Made by a program: the position numbers and the translations under genes. Shown one piece after another: positions 29,701-38,346 of a DNA stretch of 64,000 nt. The notes under the pieces are model-generated. The model did not search any database. It was not told where the DNA came from and saw nothing but the letters and a program-made list of their open reading frames with translations. Numbering within the stretch: the first letter of the stretch is position 1; every line of letters starts with the position of its first letter. Origin of the DNA: Chlorobiaceae bacterium (GTDB lineage Bacteria; Bacteroidota; Chlorobiia; Chlorobiales; Chlorobiaceae); assembly GCA_013334965.1 (NCBI GenBank), contig JAAXWO010000013.1:16860-80859 (forward strand), in the 5' to 3' direction.

Positions 29701-30825
29701 TTACAGACCGTATTCCTTTATTTTCCGGTAGAGCGTCCGCTCATTGATGCCGAGCATCTGGGCGGTTTTACGCTTGTTGCCGTCGTACTTTCTGAGCGCG
29801 GCGGCAATGCTCCTTTTTTCCGTCTCTTCGAGCGGAACGGTGGGCTCTTCGGCTGGTGGCGCCTCGGCAATGCGGGTTTCTGCAGACGAGGGGGGGAGAA
29901 GCAGCGGCGAAGTAGGCGCCTGGCGCGCAGAAATCACCTGCTGCAGCAGCTGGCGGATTTCGCCGATCTCCTGCCTGAGCTGTATCAGGCTGCTGTATAT
30001 GAGGTTCAGTTCGTTTTTTTCCGTTTTTGACGGGTCGTGAACAAGGCTCTTGTGGCGGCTTCTCTGCAGCAGATGTTTTTCGAGGATGTCGGGGGTGATC
30101 TTTTTTCCCCGTTCGAGGATGAGCAGGGACTCGATGAGGTTCCTCAGCTCACGGACGTTTCCCGGCCAGGGATAGCGCAACATGAATTCAGCGGATTCGG
30201 GGCTGAAACCTTCAAATGCGATGCCGTGTTTGCGTTCGAACTCGTGTACGAAATGCTCTGCCATGATCAGGATGTCGCTTCCGCGCTCCCTGAGAGGGGG
30301 AATCTGCAGCTCGACGCTTCGGAGCCGGTAGTAGAGGTCCTCCCGGAAATTCATGTCGGCGACGGCCTGGTGGAGGTTTCTGTTCGTGGCCGCTATGATC
30401 CTTGCGTCTGTGGATATCGTTTCCGATGCCCCGACTCGCTGGAACTGTCCCGTTTCGATGACGCGCAGGAATTTGACCTGGGTCTCAAGTGGCATCTCCC
30501 CGATTTCGTCGAGGAAAATGGAGCCTTTGTCGGCGCTTTCGAAATAGCCTTTTCTCGCTTGCACGGCTCCGGTGAATGACCCCTTCTCGTGACCGAACAG
30601 TTCGGACTCGATAATGCCTGACGGGATTGCGCCGCAGTTGACCGGAATGAAGCTTTTCCCTGCGCGGCGGCTGTGCTCATGGATGAATCGTGCAAGCACC
30701 TCCTTGCCTGAACCCGTCTCGCCGGTTATAAGCACCGTAACATCCGTTACGGCAACCTTTTGCGCGATTTCCCTGAGCTGCTGGATCGCAGCTGACCGGC
30801 CGATGATGTCGATGCTTCTGTTCAT
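29701..30825 (-). CDS. Sigma-54 activator lacking a sensor domain (AAA+ and Fis HTH only)
   Basis: A 374-aa enhancer-binding protein. The AAA+ domain begins almost at the N-terminus (Walker A GETGSGKEV near 34-42, [15 protein letters not shown], Walker B SIFLDEIGEM, sensor RIIAATNRN). A helical linker and a C-terminal Fis helix-turn-helix (NKRKTAQMLGINERTLYRKI) follow. There is no receiver, GAF or PAS domain, so activity must be set by a partner or by protein level. The sigma-54 contact loop reads GSFTGA instead of the usual GAFTGA. It starts 34 bp after the SPOR gene and is probably co-transcribed with it, as often seen for PspF- or ZraR-like short activators. Confidence 0.9.
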   Translation of the reverse strand: MNRSIDIIGRSAAIQQLREIAQKVAVTDVTVLITGETGSGKEVLARFIHEHSRRAGKSFIPVNCGAIPSGIIESELFGHEKGSFTGAVQARKGYFESADKGSIFLDEIGEMPLETQVKFLRVIETGQFQRVGASETISTDARIIAATNRNLHQAVADMNFREDLYYRLRSVELQIPPLRERGSDILIMAEHFVHEFERKHGIAFEGFSPESAEFMLRYPWPGNVRELRNLIESLLILERGKKITPDILEKHLLQRSRHKSLVHDPSKTEKNELNLIYSSLIQLRQEIGEIRQLLQQVISARQAPTSPLLLPPSSAETRIAEAPPAEEPTVPLEETEKRSIAAALRKYDGNKRKTAQMLGINERTLYRKIKEYGL

Positions 30826-30859
30826 GTCGTGATGGTCTCGTAGGGAGCGGCCTATCTCA

Positions 30860-31771
30860 TCATGGTTGTAAGGTCACCACGAACGACTCAATCGGCAGGG
30901 TCCGGGAGAAAGCAACGGCCTCAGCACGTGTGGCGAAGATGTTCTTCAACCTGACCTTGTAGATCCCGTTGATTTTCTGGACGCTCGCAGGTGCGTTTTC
31001 CGCTGAAAGCTGGGACGCGAGCTGATTCGCGTTGCTGACGCTGTCGAAGCTCCCGAACTGGAGGGTGAAGCCTGATGTCGGAACCGGTTTTGCCGGTTCC
31101 TGCGGTTGAGGCCTGGCGGCAGCCGCGACCGGCTTTTCAACGGGCGGGGCCTTTGGCGCGGTTGCCTGCGTTGTCAGGCGAGGGGCGGCGTCGGGTCTGA
31201 TTGCAGGGGTCGGAGTCGCCGGCGGCAATGGTTTTGTGGCCGGGGCGGCCACGACTTTTGTCGCAGGCGCAGGCTTTGTCGCCGGAACGGCGCTCGGCTT
31301 CCTTGCGGCGGAATCGGGTCTGGACGCAACCGCAATCGCTGCCGGAGCCTGAACTGTCGGTGGCGTCAGCGGAGCCGGCCTGGCGGCGGAAGCATACCTG
31401 GACGGTATTGCCGGGGGAGCTGCATTGGAGGTCACCGCTTTTTCATAAGCACCGAGCCTGCTGCGGCTTATCGGGTCGATCGCAGGATCGGGATATTCGG
31501 TAAGCTGTTTTCTGTAAAGCTTTGCCGCTTTCGGCCCATCTTCCGACAGCAGTGCCTCCACAACGATTTTTTCGGATGGTTTTGTTATCTGGTGGCGGAT
31601 TTTTTCCAGCAAATAAACCTTATCTTCCCTCAGATACTGCAGGATCTCGGATGCGCGCGATGGTTCAACGGCAAGGGCGGAGAACCTCTGGCCGGAAAAT
31701 GACAGGCTTGTGATGACCAGACTGATAAAAAGCAGAGTGCGGCGCGCCTGTTGCATGGTTCTGTGTGGCAA
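30860..31771 (-). CDS. Secreted SPOR-domain protein with Ala/Pro-rich linker
   Basis: A 303-aa envelope protein. An N-terminal signal or anchor (TLLFISLVITSLSFSG, residues about 12-27) is followed by a helical region, then about 120 residues of Ala/Pro/Lys-rich linker, and a C-terminal SPOR domain (FTLQFGSFDSVSNANQLASQ, then YKVRLKNIFATRAEAVAF). SPOR domains bind denuded glycan strands at division sites. The linker would span the periplasm. The sigma-54 activator follows in the same unit, hinting that the activator may respond to envelope state (inference). Confidence 0.85.
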   Translation of the reverse strand: MPHRTMQQARRTLLFISLVITSLSFSGQRFSALAVEPSRASEILQYLREDKVYLLEKIRHQITKPSEKIVVEALLSEDGPKAAKLYRKQLTEYPDPAIDPISRSRLGAYEKAVTSNAAPPAIPSRYASAARPAPLTPPTVQAPAAIAVASRPDSAARKPSAVPATKPAPATKVVAAPATKPLPPATPTPAIRPDAAPRLTTQATAPKAPPVEKPVAAAARPQPQEPAKPVPTSGFTLQFGSFDSVSNANQLASQLSAENAPASVQKINGIYKVRLKNIFATRAEAVAFSRTLPIESFVVTLQP

Positions 31772-31863
31772 TAGTTGGATATGTGCAGCCCTGTAACGGA
31801 GTTCTGTAGATCGGCCTTATAGTGAATATGGGAATTATTTTACGATAAAATCAATTGCTTTCT

Positions 31864-32724
31864 ATGCGTCACCTTTCGGTCAAAGCATGCGCTAAAATCA
31901 ATCTCGGCCTTCTCATCACGGGTCGTCGCCCCGACGGTTATCATACGCTTGAAACGGTGTTCGCTCCGATAGAGTGGCACGATACGATCGACTTCACGGT
32001 TTCGGACGGTATCGACATGGAGTGTACGAACATGGAGCTTCCGGTCGACGATTCCAACCTGTGCATCCGGGCGGCCAGGGCCCTGAAGGAGTTTGCCGGT
32101 GCTGACGCAGGGGTTTCCATCCGGCTCGTCAAGCAGGTGCCTTTCGGCGCAGGTCTCGGCGGAGGGAGCAGCGATGCCGCCGCGACGCTCAATGCGCTCA
32201 ACCTTCTCTGGGGGCTTGACGTTCCGAAGGCTGATCTTCACCGACTTGCCGTCAGGCTCGGCGCCGACGTACCCTATTTCCTGGAGATGAAAGGTCTTGC
32301 CTATGCGGCAGGCATAGGGGAGGAGCTCGAAGACCTTGACCTGGCGCTGCCTTACCATGTGGTGACCGTTTTTCCTGAGGTTCAGGTTCCCACAGCATGG
32401 GCCTACAGGAACTTCTATTCCCGCTTCGAACGGCCGGTGCCGGACCTGAAATCTCTCACAGCACGCCTCTGCAGAGAGCGCGACGCAAGCCTCCTCGATG
32501 TCTTCGACAACGATTTTTCTCCTGTGGTTTTCGATCATTACCCTGTCGTGCGAACGGTCCGTGAAGGACTGCTTGATGCGGGTGCGGTGTTCGCCTCGCT
32601 TTCGGGAAGCGGTTCGGCAGTCTATGCGCTGTTCGACGACGGAGCCGACGCCATAAGGGCCGCCGACGGGATGCGCGGTCAGTACAGGGTAAATGTGACG
32701 CCGTCGGGGTTCAGGACGGCGTGA
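31864..32724 (+). CDS. ispE: 4-diphosphocytidyl-2-C-methyl-D-erythritol kinase
   Basis: A GHMP kinase phosphorylating the 2-hydroxyl of CDP-methylerythritol in the MEP route, which feeds carotenoids, quinone and bacteriochlorophyll tails here. The 286-aa product opens with KACAKINLGLLITGRRPDGY and carries the ATP loop PFGAGLGGGSSDAAA near residues 94-108 plus the C-terminal SLSGSGSAVYAL. The frame could start at 31855, but MRHLSVKA fits the family start. Its stop lies 10 bp from the stop of the convergent amidase with no terminator between. Confidence 0.95.
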   Translation: MRHLSVKACAKINLGLLITGRRPDGYHTLETVFAPIEWHDTIDFTVSDGIDMECTNMELPVDDSNLCIRAARALKEFAGADAGVSIRLVKQVPFGAGLGGGSSDAAATLNALNLLWGLDVPKADLHRLAVRLGADVPYFLEMKGLAYAAGIGEELEDLDLALPYHVVTVFPEVQVPTAWAYRNFYSRFERPVPDLKSLTARLCRERDASLLDVFDNDFSPVVFDHYPVVRTVREGLLDAGAVFASLSGSGSAVYALFDDGADAIRAADGMRGQYRVNVTPSGFRTA

Positions 32725-32734
32725 ACCTGGCGGG

Positions 32735-33595
32735 TCAACCCCTTCGCCACCTTCCCAGCACTTCGTCCAGTTCGGTGGAGAACAGCTTGAGGTCTTCGTC
32801 GAGAAAATGGGAGGAGTGGAGCCGCACCCTTTTTACGGTGGTAAAGTCGATGACCGCATCGAGGCTGTGTTCGCTGAACATCGGCGCGGCGTCGACCATC
32901 GATCCGTCAGGGCCGGTGACCGATGAATTGCCCCAGTAGGTGAAGCTGTCCTCGTTGCCCACGCGGTTGATGCATGCGACATAGCAACTGAAAAGAAACG
33001 CATAGGTGCTGGAAATCGTCTGCCACTGCGAAACGATGGCCGGCGTGCCCTGGCCGGGTGACAGCCTGAGCGGGCTCGACATCAGCACCAGCAGGAGCTT
33101 GGCTCCCTGATGCGCCAGCAGGTAGGGAACCGACACATGCCAGAAATCCTCGCATATCGCCACCCCGATCTTGCCCAGTCGCCTGGAGGTTACCGTTTCG
33201 ATCTGTCGTCCGGCAGAGAAGTAGCGAAGCTCCTCGAACATTCCGTAAGTCGGCAGATAGATTTTGCGGTGTACGCTTCTGCCGATGCCGTCCTCGAACA
33301 TGAACGCAGAGTTGTATACACCGTAATCGTCGCTCAGCTCGATCCCTCCGCATACGATGCAGATGTGCCGGCTCAGCTCCCTGAGCGGGTCGAGCCTCCG
33401 GTCGTCGATGTGCATGGCCATGTCCTGTGCTGCGTCCTGCACGTTGTAGCCGGTCAGCGAGAGCTCCGGAAACGCAATGGCGTCCGCCCCTTCCCTGATC
33501 GCCTGTTCGATGGCTGAGATGTGCCTCGCCAGGTTCTCATCGAAGTTTGCCAGCGTACAGTCGGCCTGTACTATTCTGAGGGTTGACTTCTGCAT
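32735..33595 (-). CDS. Nitrilase-superfamily carbon-nitrogen hydrolase
   Basis: A 286-aa amidohydrolase. The triad is visible: Glu in AIAFPELSLTGYNVQD, Lys in VHRKIYLPTYGMFEE and Cys in GVAICEDFWH. The YLPTYGMFEE and CEDFWH strings resemble the glutaminase domain of NAD synthetase, so a stand-alone glutamine amidase or a closely related omega-amidase is possible. No synthetase domain is attached. It is followed by nothing on its strand and is preceded by the purine permease 12 bp upstream, so the two may be co-transcribed. Confidence 0.85.
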   Translation of the reverse strand: MQKSTLRIVQADCTLANFDENLARHISAIEQAIREGADAIAFPELSLTGYNVQDAAQDMAMHIDDRRLDPLRELSRHICIVCGGIELSDDYGVYNSAFMFEDGIGRSVHRKIYLPTYGMFEELRYFSAGRQIETVTSRRLGKIGVAICEDFWHVSVPYLLAHQGAKLLLVLMSSPLRLSPGQGTPAIVSQWQTISSTYAFLFSCYVACINRVGNEDSFTYWGNSSVTGPDGSMVDAAPMFSEHSLDAVIDFTTVKRVRLHSSHFLDEDLKLFSTELDEVLGRWRRG

Positions 33596-33607
33596 CTGTC
33601 CCTGTTC

Positions 33608-34909
33608 TTAATGGTATGGATAGAAGAGATAAAATGTAACCGAGAGCACTGCCAGGGCGATCATTCCGGAACTGATCTCACTGCTCCTGCCGGAAAGCGT
33701 CTTGATCAGCACCCAACTGATGAACCCCATGGTGATGCCAACGCCGATATTGAAGGTGAACAGCATCATGACGATCGTCAGGAACGACGGCAGGAGCTCC
33801 GTGTAATCGGTAAAATCCAGCTTGCCGGTCGATTCGATCATGAACATTCCCACCAGCACGAGCACCGGCCCGTAAGCCTGCGGCGGCACGATGGTCAGGA
33901 TGGGGGAGAAGAAAAGGGCGAGGGTGAAGAAGGCGGCGACGACGAGCGCCGTGAACCCGGTTTTTCCGCCCTGCTCCATACCTGCTGCCGATTCGATGAA
34001 CACTCCCGCGGTGGTCGTGCCGAACAGCGCCGCGGCGCAGGTAGAAAGGGCATCGACCAGCATGGGCTTCTCGATTTCAGGTAGGTTGCCCTCGTTGTCG
34101 AGCAGTCCCGCACGTGCCGAAAGCCCTATGAGGGTGCCCATCGTATCGACGAAATCCATGATCAGCACGCTGGTGATGACGCCGATGAACCCCCAGGTCA
34201 TGGCCCCTGCGATGTCGACCTGCATGAAGAGCGGCCCAATCGACGGGGGGAAGCTGAACACTGCTGAAGGGAGTTTGACCAGGCCGAGCGTCAGCATGAG
34301 GATTGTAGTGGCAACCATGCCGATGAAGAGCGCTCCGGTGACCCTGCGGACGAGCAACACGCCGGTCAGCATGAGGCCGCCCATGGCGCACAGCGCCGGA
34401 ATGGCGGATAGATTCGCCAGTTTGACCGGGGCATCCGGTATGCCGAGTGCGATGAGTCCCATGTCGTTCAGGCCGAGGAATGCCAGGAAAAGTCCGATGC
34501 CAGCCGAGAAGCTGTACTTGAGGTTAAGCGGGATGGCCTCTGCGAGCCATTTGCGAAGGCCGGTAACGGTAATAAGGGTAAACAGGACTCCGCTCACCAG
34601 GATTGCGCCGAGGGCCGTCTGCCATGAGTAGCCGAGCGTCTTGACGACCGTATAGGCGATGAAGGCGTTTTCACCCATGTAGGGCGCCACGGCGAACGGG
34701 CGTTTCGCATAGAGCCCCATCAGCAGCGTGCCGAAGATCGATGTCGCGATCGTGGCTGTCATTGACGCTCCCCTGGGCATTCCAGCGGCTTCGAGGATCG
34801 CGGGATTGACGACGATGATGTAGGAAAGGGTGAAAAACGTGGTGAGCCCCGCGATGAATTCCTGGCGGTACCCGGTCTTGAGCCTCTCGAATTCGAAGTA
34901 GGTTCGCAT
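33608..34909 (-). CDS. Guanine/hypoxanthine permease (NCS2, AzgA/PbuG type)
   Basis: A 433-aa inner-membrane purine:proton symporter with 12-14 membrane segments. Family marks are FFTLSYIIVVNPAILEAAGM near residues 25-44, AVAPYMGENAFIAYTVV near 72-88, and the DFVDTMGTLIGLSA and AGVFIESAAGMEQGGKTG substrate-site segments in the second half. These place it in the AzgA/PbuG branch rather than the uracil/xanthine branch. It pairs logically with hpt at 2500-3021. The amidase follows after 12 bp. Confidence 0.9.
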   Translation of the reverse strand: MRTYFEFERLKTGYRQEFIAGLTTFFTLSYIIVVNPAILEAAGMPRGASMTATIATSIFGTLLMGLYAKRPFAVAPYMGENAFIAYTVVKTLGYSWQTALGAILVSGVLFTLITVTGLRKWLAEAIPLNLKYSFSAGIGLFLAFLGLNDMGLIALGIPDAPVKLANLSAIPALCAMGGLMLTGVLLVRRVTGALFIGMVATTILMLTLGLVKLPSAVFSFPPSIGPLFMQVDIAGAMTWGFIGVITSVLIMDFVDTMGTLIGLSARAGLLDNEGNLPEIEKPMLVDALSTCAAALFGTTTAGVFIESAAGMEQGGKTGFTALVVAAFFTLALFFSPILTIVPPQAYGPVLVLVGMFMIESTGKLDFTDYTELLPSFLTIVMMLFTFNIGVGITMGFISWVLIKTLSGRSSEISSGMIALAVLSVTFYLFYPYH

Positions 34910-35052
34910 AGGCGTCGTTCAATAAGCAAGTTACTGTTATGGTCAAAAATACGAATTCTGCACCAGAATCTGTATTTATGCCGTCCCCTTCCTTTACGGA
35001 ACCATGTCGCCCCCTGCGTAATAAAAAAATGCAGATAATTTGTTGTTGGTGT

Positions 35053-35095
35053 TTGGCGGTTCAGATGGAATGATTATATTGGACTAAATAAGTCC
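35053..35095 (+). promoter_or_regulatory. Peroxiredoxin promoter with Rrf2-type operator
   Basis: TTGGCG (35053-35058) and TATATT (35075-35080) make a plausible promoter with a 16-bp spacer. Directly downstream is a perfect dyad GGACT-AAATA-AGTCC (35081-35095), whose GACT-N5-AGTC core matches the IscR/Rrf2 operator core. Its position over the start site would suit repression. Confidence 0.5.
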
Positions 35096-35139
35096 TAATT
35101 ATTGATTCATAAAAAGAAACAAACAACCGGAGATAATCA

Positions 35140-35727
35140 ATGAGCGTACTCGTCGGCCGTAAAGCCCCCGAATTCAATGTGCCTGCTGTCGTTAACGGAA
35201 CGACTTTCGTCGATTCCTGTTCGCTGTCCTTTTATCGCGGGAAGTATGTCGTACTGTTTTTCTATCCGCTTGATTTCACCTTCGTCTGCCCGACCGAGCT
35301 GCACGCTTTCCAGGAGAAGCTCGATGAGTTCAAGAAGCGGAACGTTGAGGTGATCGCCTGTTCGGTCGATTCAAAGTTCTCCCACCTCGCATGGCTTCAG
35401 ACCCCTCGCAACAGGGGCGGAATCGAAGGGGTGACCTATACCATCCTCTCCGATATCAACAAGGAGGTCTCCAAATCCTATGATGTGCTCGTTGAAGATG
35501 CGGGTATCGCTTTACGCGGCCTTTTCCTCATCGATCGTGACGGCGTCGTGAAGTACCAGGTCGTCAACGACCTCGGTCTCGGCAGGAACGTCGACGAGGT
35601 GATCAGAATGGTTGACGCGCTGCAGTTCACCGAGGAGTTCGGCGAGGTTTGCCCGGCAAACTGGAACAAGGGCGACAAGGCGATGAAGCCGAATGAAGCC
35701 GGCCTCAAGGAGTATTTCGCTGATTGA
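35140..35727 (+). CDS. 2-Cys peroxiredoxin (Prx1/AhpC type)
   Basis: A 195-aa thiol peroxidase that reduces H2O2 and organic peroxides. The peroxidatic Cys50 lies in FTFVCPTELHAF; the resolving Cys171 lies in FGEVCPANWNKG, which makes it a typical two-cysteine dimer. The C-terminal YF in LKEYFAD resembles the YF element of hyperoxidation-sensitive forms, though the GGLG element is not clear. A CGGAG ribosome site precedes the ATG. Transcription is monocistronic, ending at the hairpin at 35830-35868; a likely operator sits at the promoter. Confidence 0.95.
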   Translation: MSVLVGRKAPEFNVPAVVNGTTFVDSCSLSFYRGKYVVLFFYPLDFTFVCPTELHAFQEKLDEFKKRNVEVIACSVDSKFSHLAWLQTPRNRGGIEGVTYTILSDINKEVSKSYDVLVEDAGIALRGLFLIDRDGVVKYQVVNDLGLGRNVDEVIRMVDALQFTEEFGEVCPANWNKGDKAMKPNEAGLKEYFAD

Positions 35728-35729
35728 GA

Positions 35730-35757
35730 CGTGACGCGTGATGCGTGACGCGTGACG
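35730..35757 (+). repeat. Heptamer array, four CGTGACG-type units
   Basis: Four 7-bp units (CGTGACG, CGTGATG, CGTGACG, CGTGACG) start 2 bp after the peroxiredoxin stop codon. They are in the opposite orientation to the array at 36079-36099, so the two arrays bracket the junction as an inverted pair. Confidence 0.85.
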
Positions 35758-35829
35758 GAAAGCGGGGATGGTATTTACTGGTTTTATGAGGTTTTGGCCC
35801 GGGTGATCCGAAAAGTTGAAACATTAAGA

Positions 35830-35868
35830 GCTTCCCTGCAAGGTTGTATCGCGGGGAAGCTTTTTTTT
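35830..35868 (+). terminator. Intrinsic terminator of the peroxiredoxin gene
   Basis: GCTTCCCTGC pairs with GCGGGGAAGC (one G-T pair) around an 11-nt loop and is followed by eight Ts on the plus strand. It lies about 100 bp after the stop, between two heptamer arrays. Confidence 0.85.
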
Positions 35869-35882
35869 GTGGGGATGTAATC

Positions 35883-35987
35883 CGTGACCCGTGACCCGTG
35901 ACCCGTGACCCGTGACCCGTGACCCGTGACTCGTGACTCGTGACTCGTGACGCGTGACGCGTGACGCGTAACCCGTGACCCGTGACG
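35883..35987 (+). repeat. Heptamer array, fifteen CGTGACN units
   Basis: Fifteen contiguous 7-bp units. In order: six CGTGACC, three CGTGACT, three CGTGACG, then CGTAACC, CGTGACC and CGTGACG. Variants occur in blocks, as expected from slipped-strand duplication. It is followed by the palindrome CGTGACGTGTCACG. Confidence 0.92.
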
Positions 35988-36008
35988 TGTCACGCCGTCA
36001 CGAAAATC

Positions 36009-36044
36009 ATGGAAGTAATGGACGGGATGGACGTAATGGACCAT
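36009..36044 (+). repeat. Nonamer array, four ATGGACNNN units
   Basis: Units ATGGAAGTA, ATGGACGGG, ATGGACGTA and ATGGACCAT. This is the same nonamer family as at 24130-24252, here nested between the heptamer arrays. Confidence 0.8.
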
Positions 36045-36078
36045 GAAGGAGCGAATACCCGACGCACCTTACTTTACG

Positions 36079-36099
36079 CGTCACGCGTCACGCGTCACG
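36079..36099 (-). repeat. Inverted heptamer array next to the proS stop
   Basis: Three CGTCACG units, the reverse complement of CGTGACG, end 6 bp from the proS stop codon. With the array at 35730 they form an inverted bracket around the 378-bp convergent junction. Confidence 0.85.
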
Positions 36100-36105
36100 G
36101 ATTTT

Positions 36106-37551
36106 TCAATACGCTTTGGCGAAGACGACCTTCTGGGTTGCCGGTTTGCCTGAACGGATGCAGGTGCCTGGTTCGTCCATGCTGTAGCGTGCGCGATAAT
36201 CGGCATCGACTGGCAAAACCCTGATGGTGGCTTTCGTCTCTTCCTTGATCATCGCTTCCGTTTCGGCCGTGCCGTCCCAGTGTGCGATCACGAATCCCTT
36301 CTCAACATATTCCCTGAACTCCTCCCAGGTCGTTGCTTCGACAGTGTTTTCCTGCCTCAAGCGCAAGGCGCGTTCGTAAAGGTTGATCTGGATGTTGTTC
36401 AGGATCTCCTCAATAGTCTTCGGCAGTGTTTCGTCAAGCGAGAGCTCGGTTTTTTCGAGGGTGTCGCGACGCGCAGCGATGCACTTGCCGTTCTCGATGT
36501 CCCTTGGCCCGAGTTCGATCCTGATAGGGATGCCCTGCAGTTCGTACTCTGCGAACTTCCAGCCGGGAGAGTTCTGCTCGCTGTCGTCGACGAAGGTCGG
36601 GATGCCGTGCCTGTTCAGGGCTTTGGAGATAAAGTTTGCGTGCGCGATGACGTTCGCCTTGTCCCCCCTCAGGATCGGGATGATGACCACCTGTCGGGTT
36701 GCCAGTTTCGGGGGAAGCACCAGCCCCTTGTCGTCAGAGTGCGCCATGATCAGCGCGCCGATCAGGCGGGTCGAAACTCCCCAGCTGGTCGCCCAGACAT
36801 ACTCGAGCACTCCCTCTTTGGACTGGAACTGGCAGTCGAAAGCCTTGGCGAAGTTCTGGCCGAGGTTGTGCGATGTGCCTGCCTGAAGCGCTTTGCCGTC
36901 CTGCATCATCGCTTCGATGCAGTAGGTGGCTTCGGCGCCGGCGAATTTCTCGCTGTCGGTTTTTTTGCCGACGATCACCGGCATGGCCATGTACTCTTCG
37001 GCGAATGTCCTGTAGACATTGATCATCCTGATGACCTCCTCCTGGCTCTCCTCCGGGGTGGCGTGAGCTGTGTGTCCCTCCTGCCAGAGGAACTCGGTCG
37101 TGCGAAGGAAAAGCCTGGTACGCATCTCCCAGCGGACGACGTTCGCCCACTGGTTGATCAGGATGGGAAGGTCGCGGTATGACTGGATCCATTTTTTGTA
37201 TGACGACCAGATGATGGTCTCGGAAGTGGGCCTGACATAGAGCTTTTCGGCGAGTTCTTCGCCGCCGCCATGGGTGACCACTGCGCATTCAGGCGCAAAT
37301 CCTTCGATATGCTCGGCTTCCTTTGCGATGAAGCTTTCAGGGATGAAGAGGGGAAAGTAGGCGTTGACGTGTCCGGTAGCCTTGAACATTCCGTCCAGGG
37401 CTGCCTGCATTTTTTCCCAGATGGCATAGCCGTTCGGCCGGATGACCATACAGCCCCTGACATCAGAATAATCGGCCAGTTTTGCCGACCTGACAAGGTC
37501 GATATACCATTGTGAATAGTCCTCTTGTCTCGAAGTGATTTTGTCAGCCAC
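36106..37551 (-). CDS. proS: Prolyl-tRNA synthetase (archaeal/type 3 form)
   Basis: A class II aminoacyl-tRNA synthetase charging tRNA-Pro. At 481 aa it is the short ProS form without the editing insertion. Motif 2 is seen as [20 protein letters not shown] followed by [27 protein letters not shown] precedes it, and [20 protein letters not shown] carries motif 3. The C-terminal extension ([20 protein letters not shown]) is the zinc-binding-like tail of this type. It converges on the peroxiredoxin gene through a repeat-filled junction. Confidence 0.96.
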   Translation of the reverse strand: MADKITSRQEDYSQWYIDLVRSAKLADYSDVRGCMVIRPNGYAIWEKMQAALDGMFKATGHVNAYFPLFIPESFIAKEAEHIEGFAPECAVVTHGGGEELAEKLYVRPTSETIIWSSYKKWIQSYRDLPILINQWANVVRWEMRTRLFLRTTEFLWQEGHTAHATPEESQEEVIRMINVYRTFAEEYMAMPVIVGKKTDSEKFAGAEATYCIEAMMQDGKALQAGTSHNLGQNFAKAFDCQFQSKEGVLEYVWATSWGVSTRLIGALIMAHSDDKGLVLPPKLATRQVVIIPILRGDKANVIAHANFISKALNRHGIPTFVDDSEQNSPGWKFAEYELQGIPIRIELGPRDIENGKCIAARRDTLEKTELSLDETLPKTIEEILNNIQINLYERALRLRQENTVEATTWEEFREYVEKGFVIAHWDGTAETEAMIKEETKATIRVLPVDADYRARYSMDEPGTCIRSGKPATQKVVFAKAY

Positions 37552-37605
37552 GGTTATGCTCTTGGATTAAAGATTGATGGGGGAAAGTCGGGAAAATATA
37601 GCGAC

Positions 37606-38346
37606 TCACTTTTCAAAATCCTTCATTTTTTCCATCAGTGACCGAAGGTGCTTCTTCTGGCTGCTGTCGACCGAAGGCTGTTCAGCCTGGATTTTCCTGT
37701 AGCGGACCGGTACGATGAACTTGAAACTGGGGATCGACTGTGCAGAAACCCTGGTGAGTTCCATGATATAGAGCCCGTTATCGTTCTTCTGGACTATCCT
37801 TACCGGAAATCCTTCGATGCCGTTTTTTTCAAGCGTTCTGGCGAGAGATGTGTTCGACAGCCTCGGGTTCTGGGACTGCAGCAGCCTGAATGTGGAAAAG
37901 TCAGCCAGTTCCCTCGACATCCAGAGGTCCAGTTTTTCGGTGGTGCTGAAGAGCTGGACATGTTCGCACCGGTAGCCCTTGAGGAGTTCTGTCCCGACAC
38001 GGTGGAAGCGATAGTTGCTGTCGAAATCGAGCAGCGTGGCGTTTTCTGCCGCCGTCCTCAGGTTCACGATGCTCCAGGTCCTGTTCCGGTGGTTGACGAT
38101 TGTGGCTTCGTCCGGTTTCGAACTGCTGGTGATGACCGTCGTATTGAGCGGTTCGGGAATCTTGTCGAGTTTCATGGCCATGTCCATGCGCTGGTTTTTC
38201 TGGCCGAACAGGTAGCTGATGTCGGCGGTTCCGTTCGGCATGGAAAGCTTCATCTCCATCTGTCCCGTGAATGCCGCGGGAGCATTGGATGGAATGGCCA
38301 GAACCATGAACAGCAGGGCTATGGTAACGAGATAGAGTTTTTTCAT
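37606..38346 (-). CDS. Secreted DUF4412-like protein
   Basis: A 246-aa exported protein. The signal peptide (KLYLVTIALLFMVLAIPSNA) is followed by Pro-Ala-Ala, a likely signal peptidase site. The mature part (FTGQMEMKLSMPNGTADISY, KPDEATIVNHRNRTWSIVNL, GYRCEHVQLFSTTEKLDLWM) resembles DUF4412 periplasmic beta-rich proteins, and the layout recalls LolA-like lipid-binding folds. The function is unknown. A short dyad AGGTTCA-TCG-TGAACCT at 38376-38392 lies 30 bp upstream and could be an operator. Confidence 0.7.
   Translation of the reverse strand: MKKLYLVTIALLFMVLAIPSNAPAAFTGQMEMKLSMPNGTADISYLFGQKNQRMDMAMKLDKIPEPLNTTVITSSSKPDEATIVNHRNRTWSIVNLRTAAENATLLDFDSNYRFHRVGTELLKGYRCEHVQLFSTTEKLDLWMSRELADFSTFRLLQSQNPRLSNTSLARTLEKNGIEGFPVRIVQKNDNGLYIMELTRVSAQSIPSFKFIVPVRYRKIQAEQPSVDSSQKKHLRSLMEKMKDFEK

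Noticed and set aside
35883..35987. Possible CRISPR array
   Set aside because: Units are contiguous 7-mers without spacers, and no cas gene is present. The 285-bp units at 59505 onward are coding, also not CRISPR.
35784..36044. Minus-strand frame of 86 residues made of Val-Thr-Gly/Ser-His repeats
   Set aside because: It is just the heptamer array read as codons. No ribosome site and no non-repeat domain.
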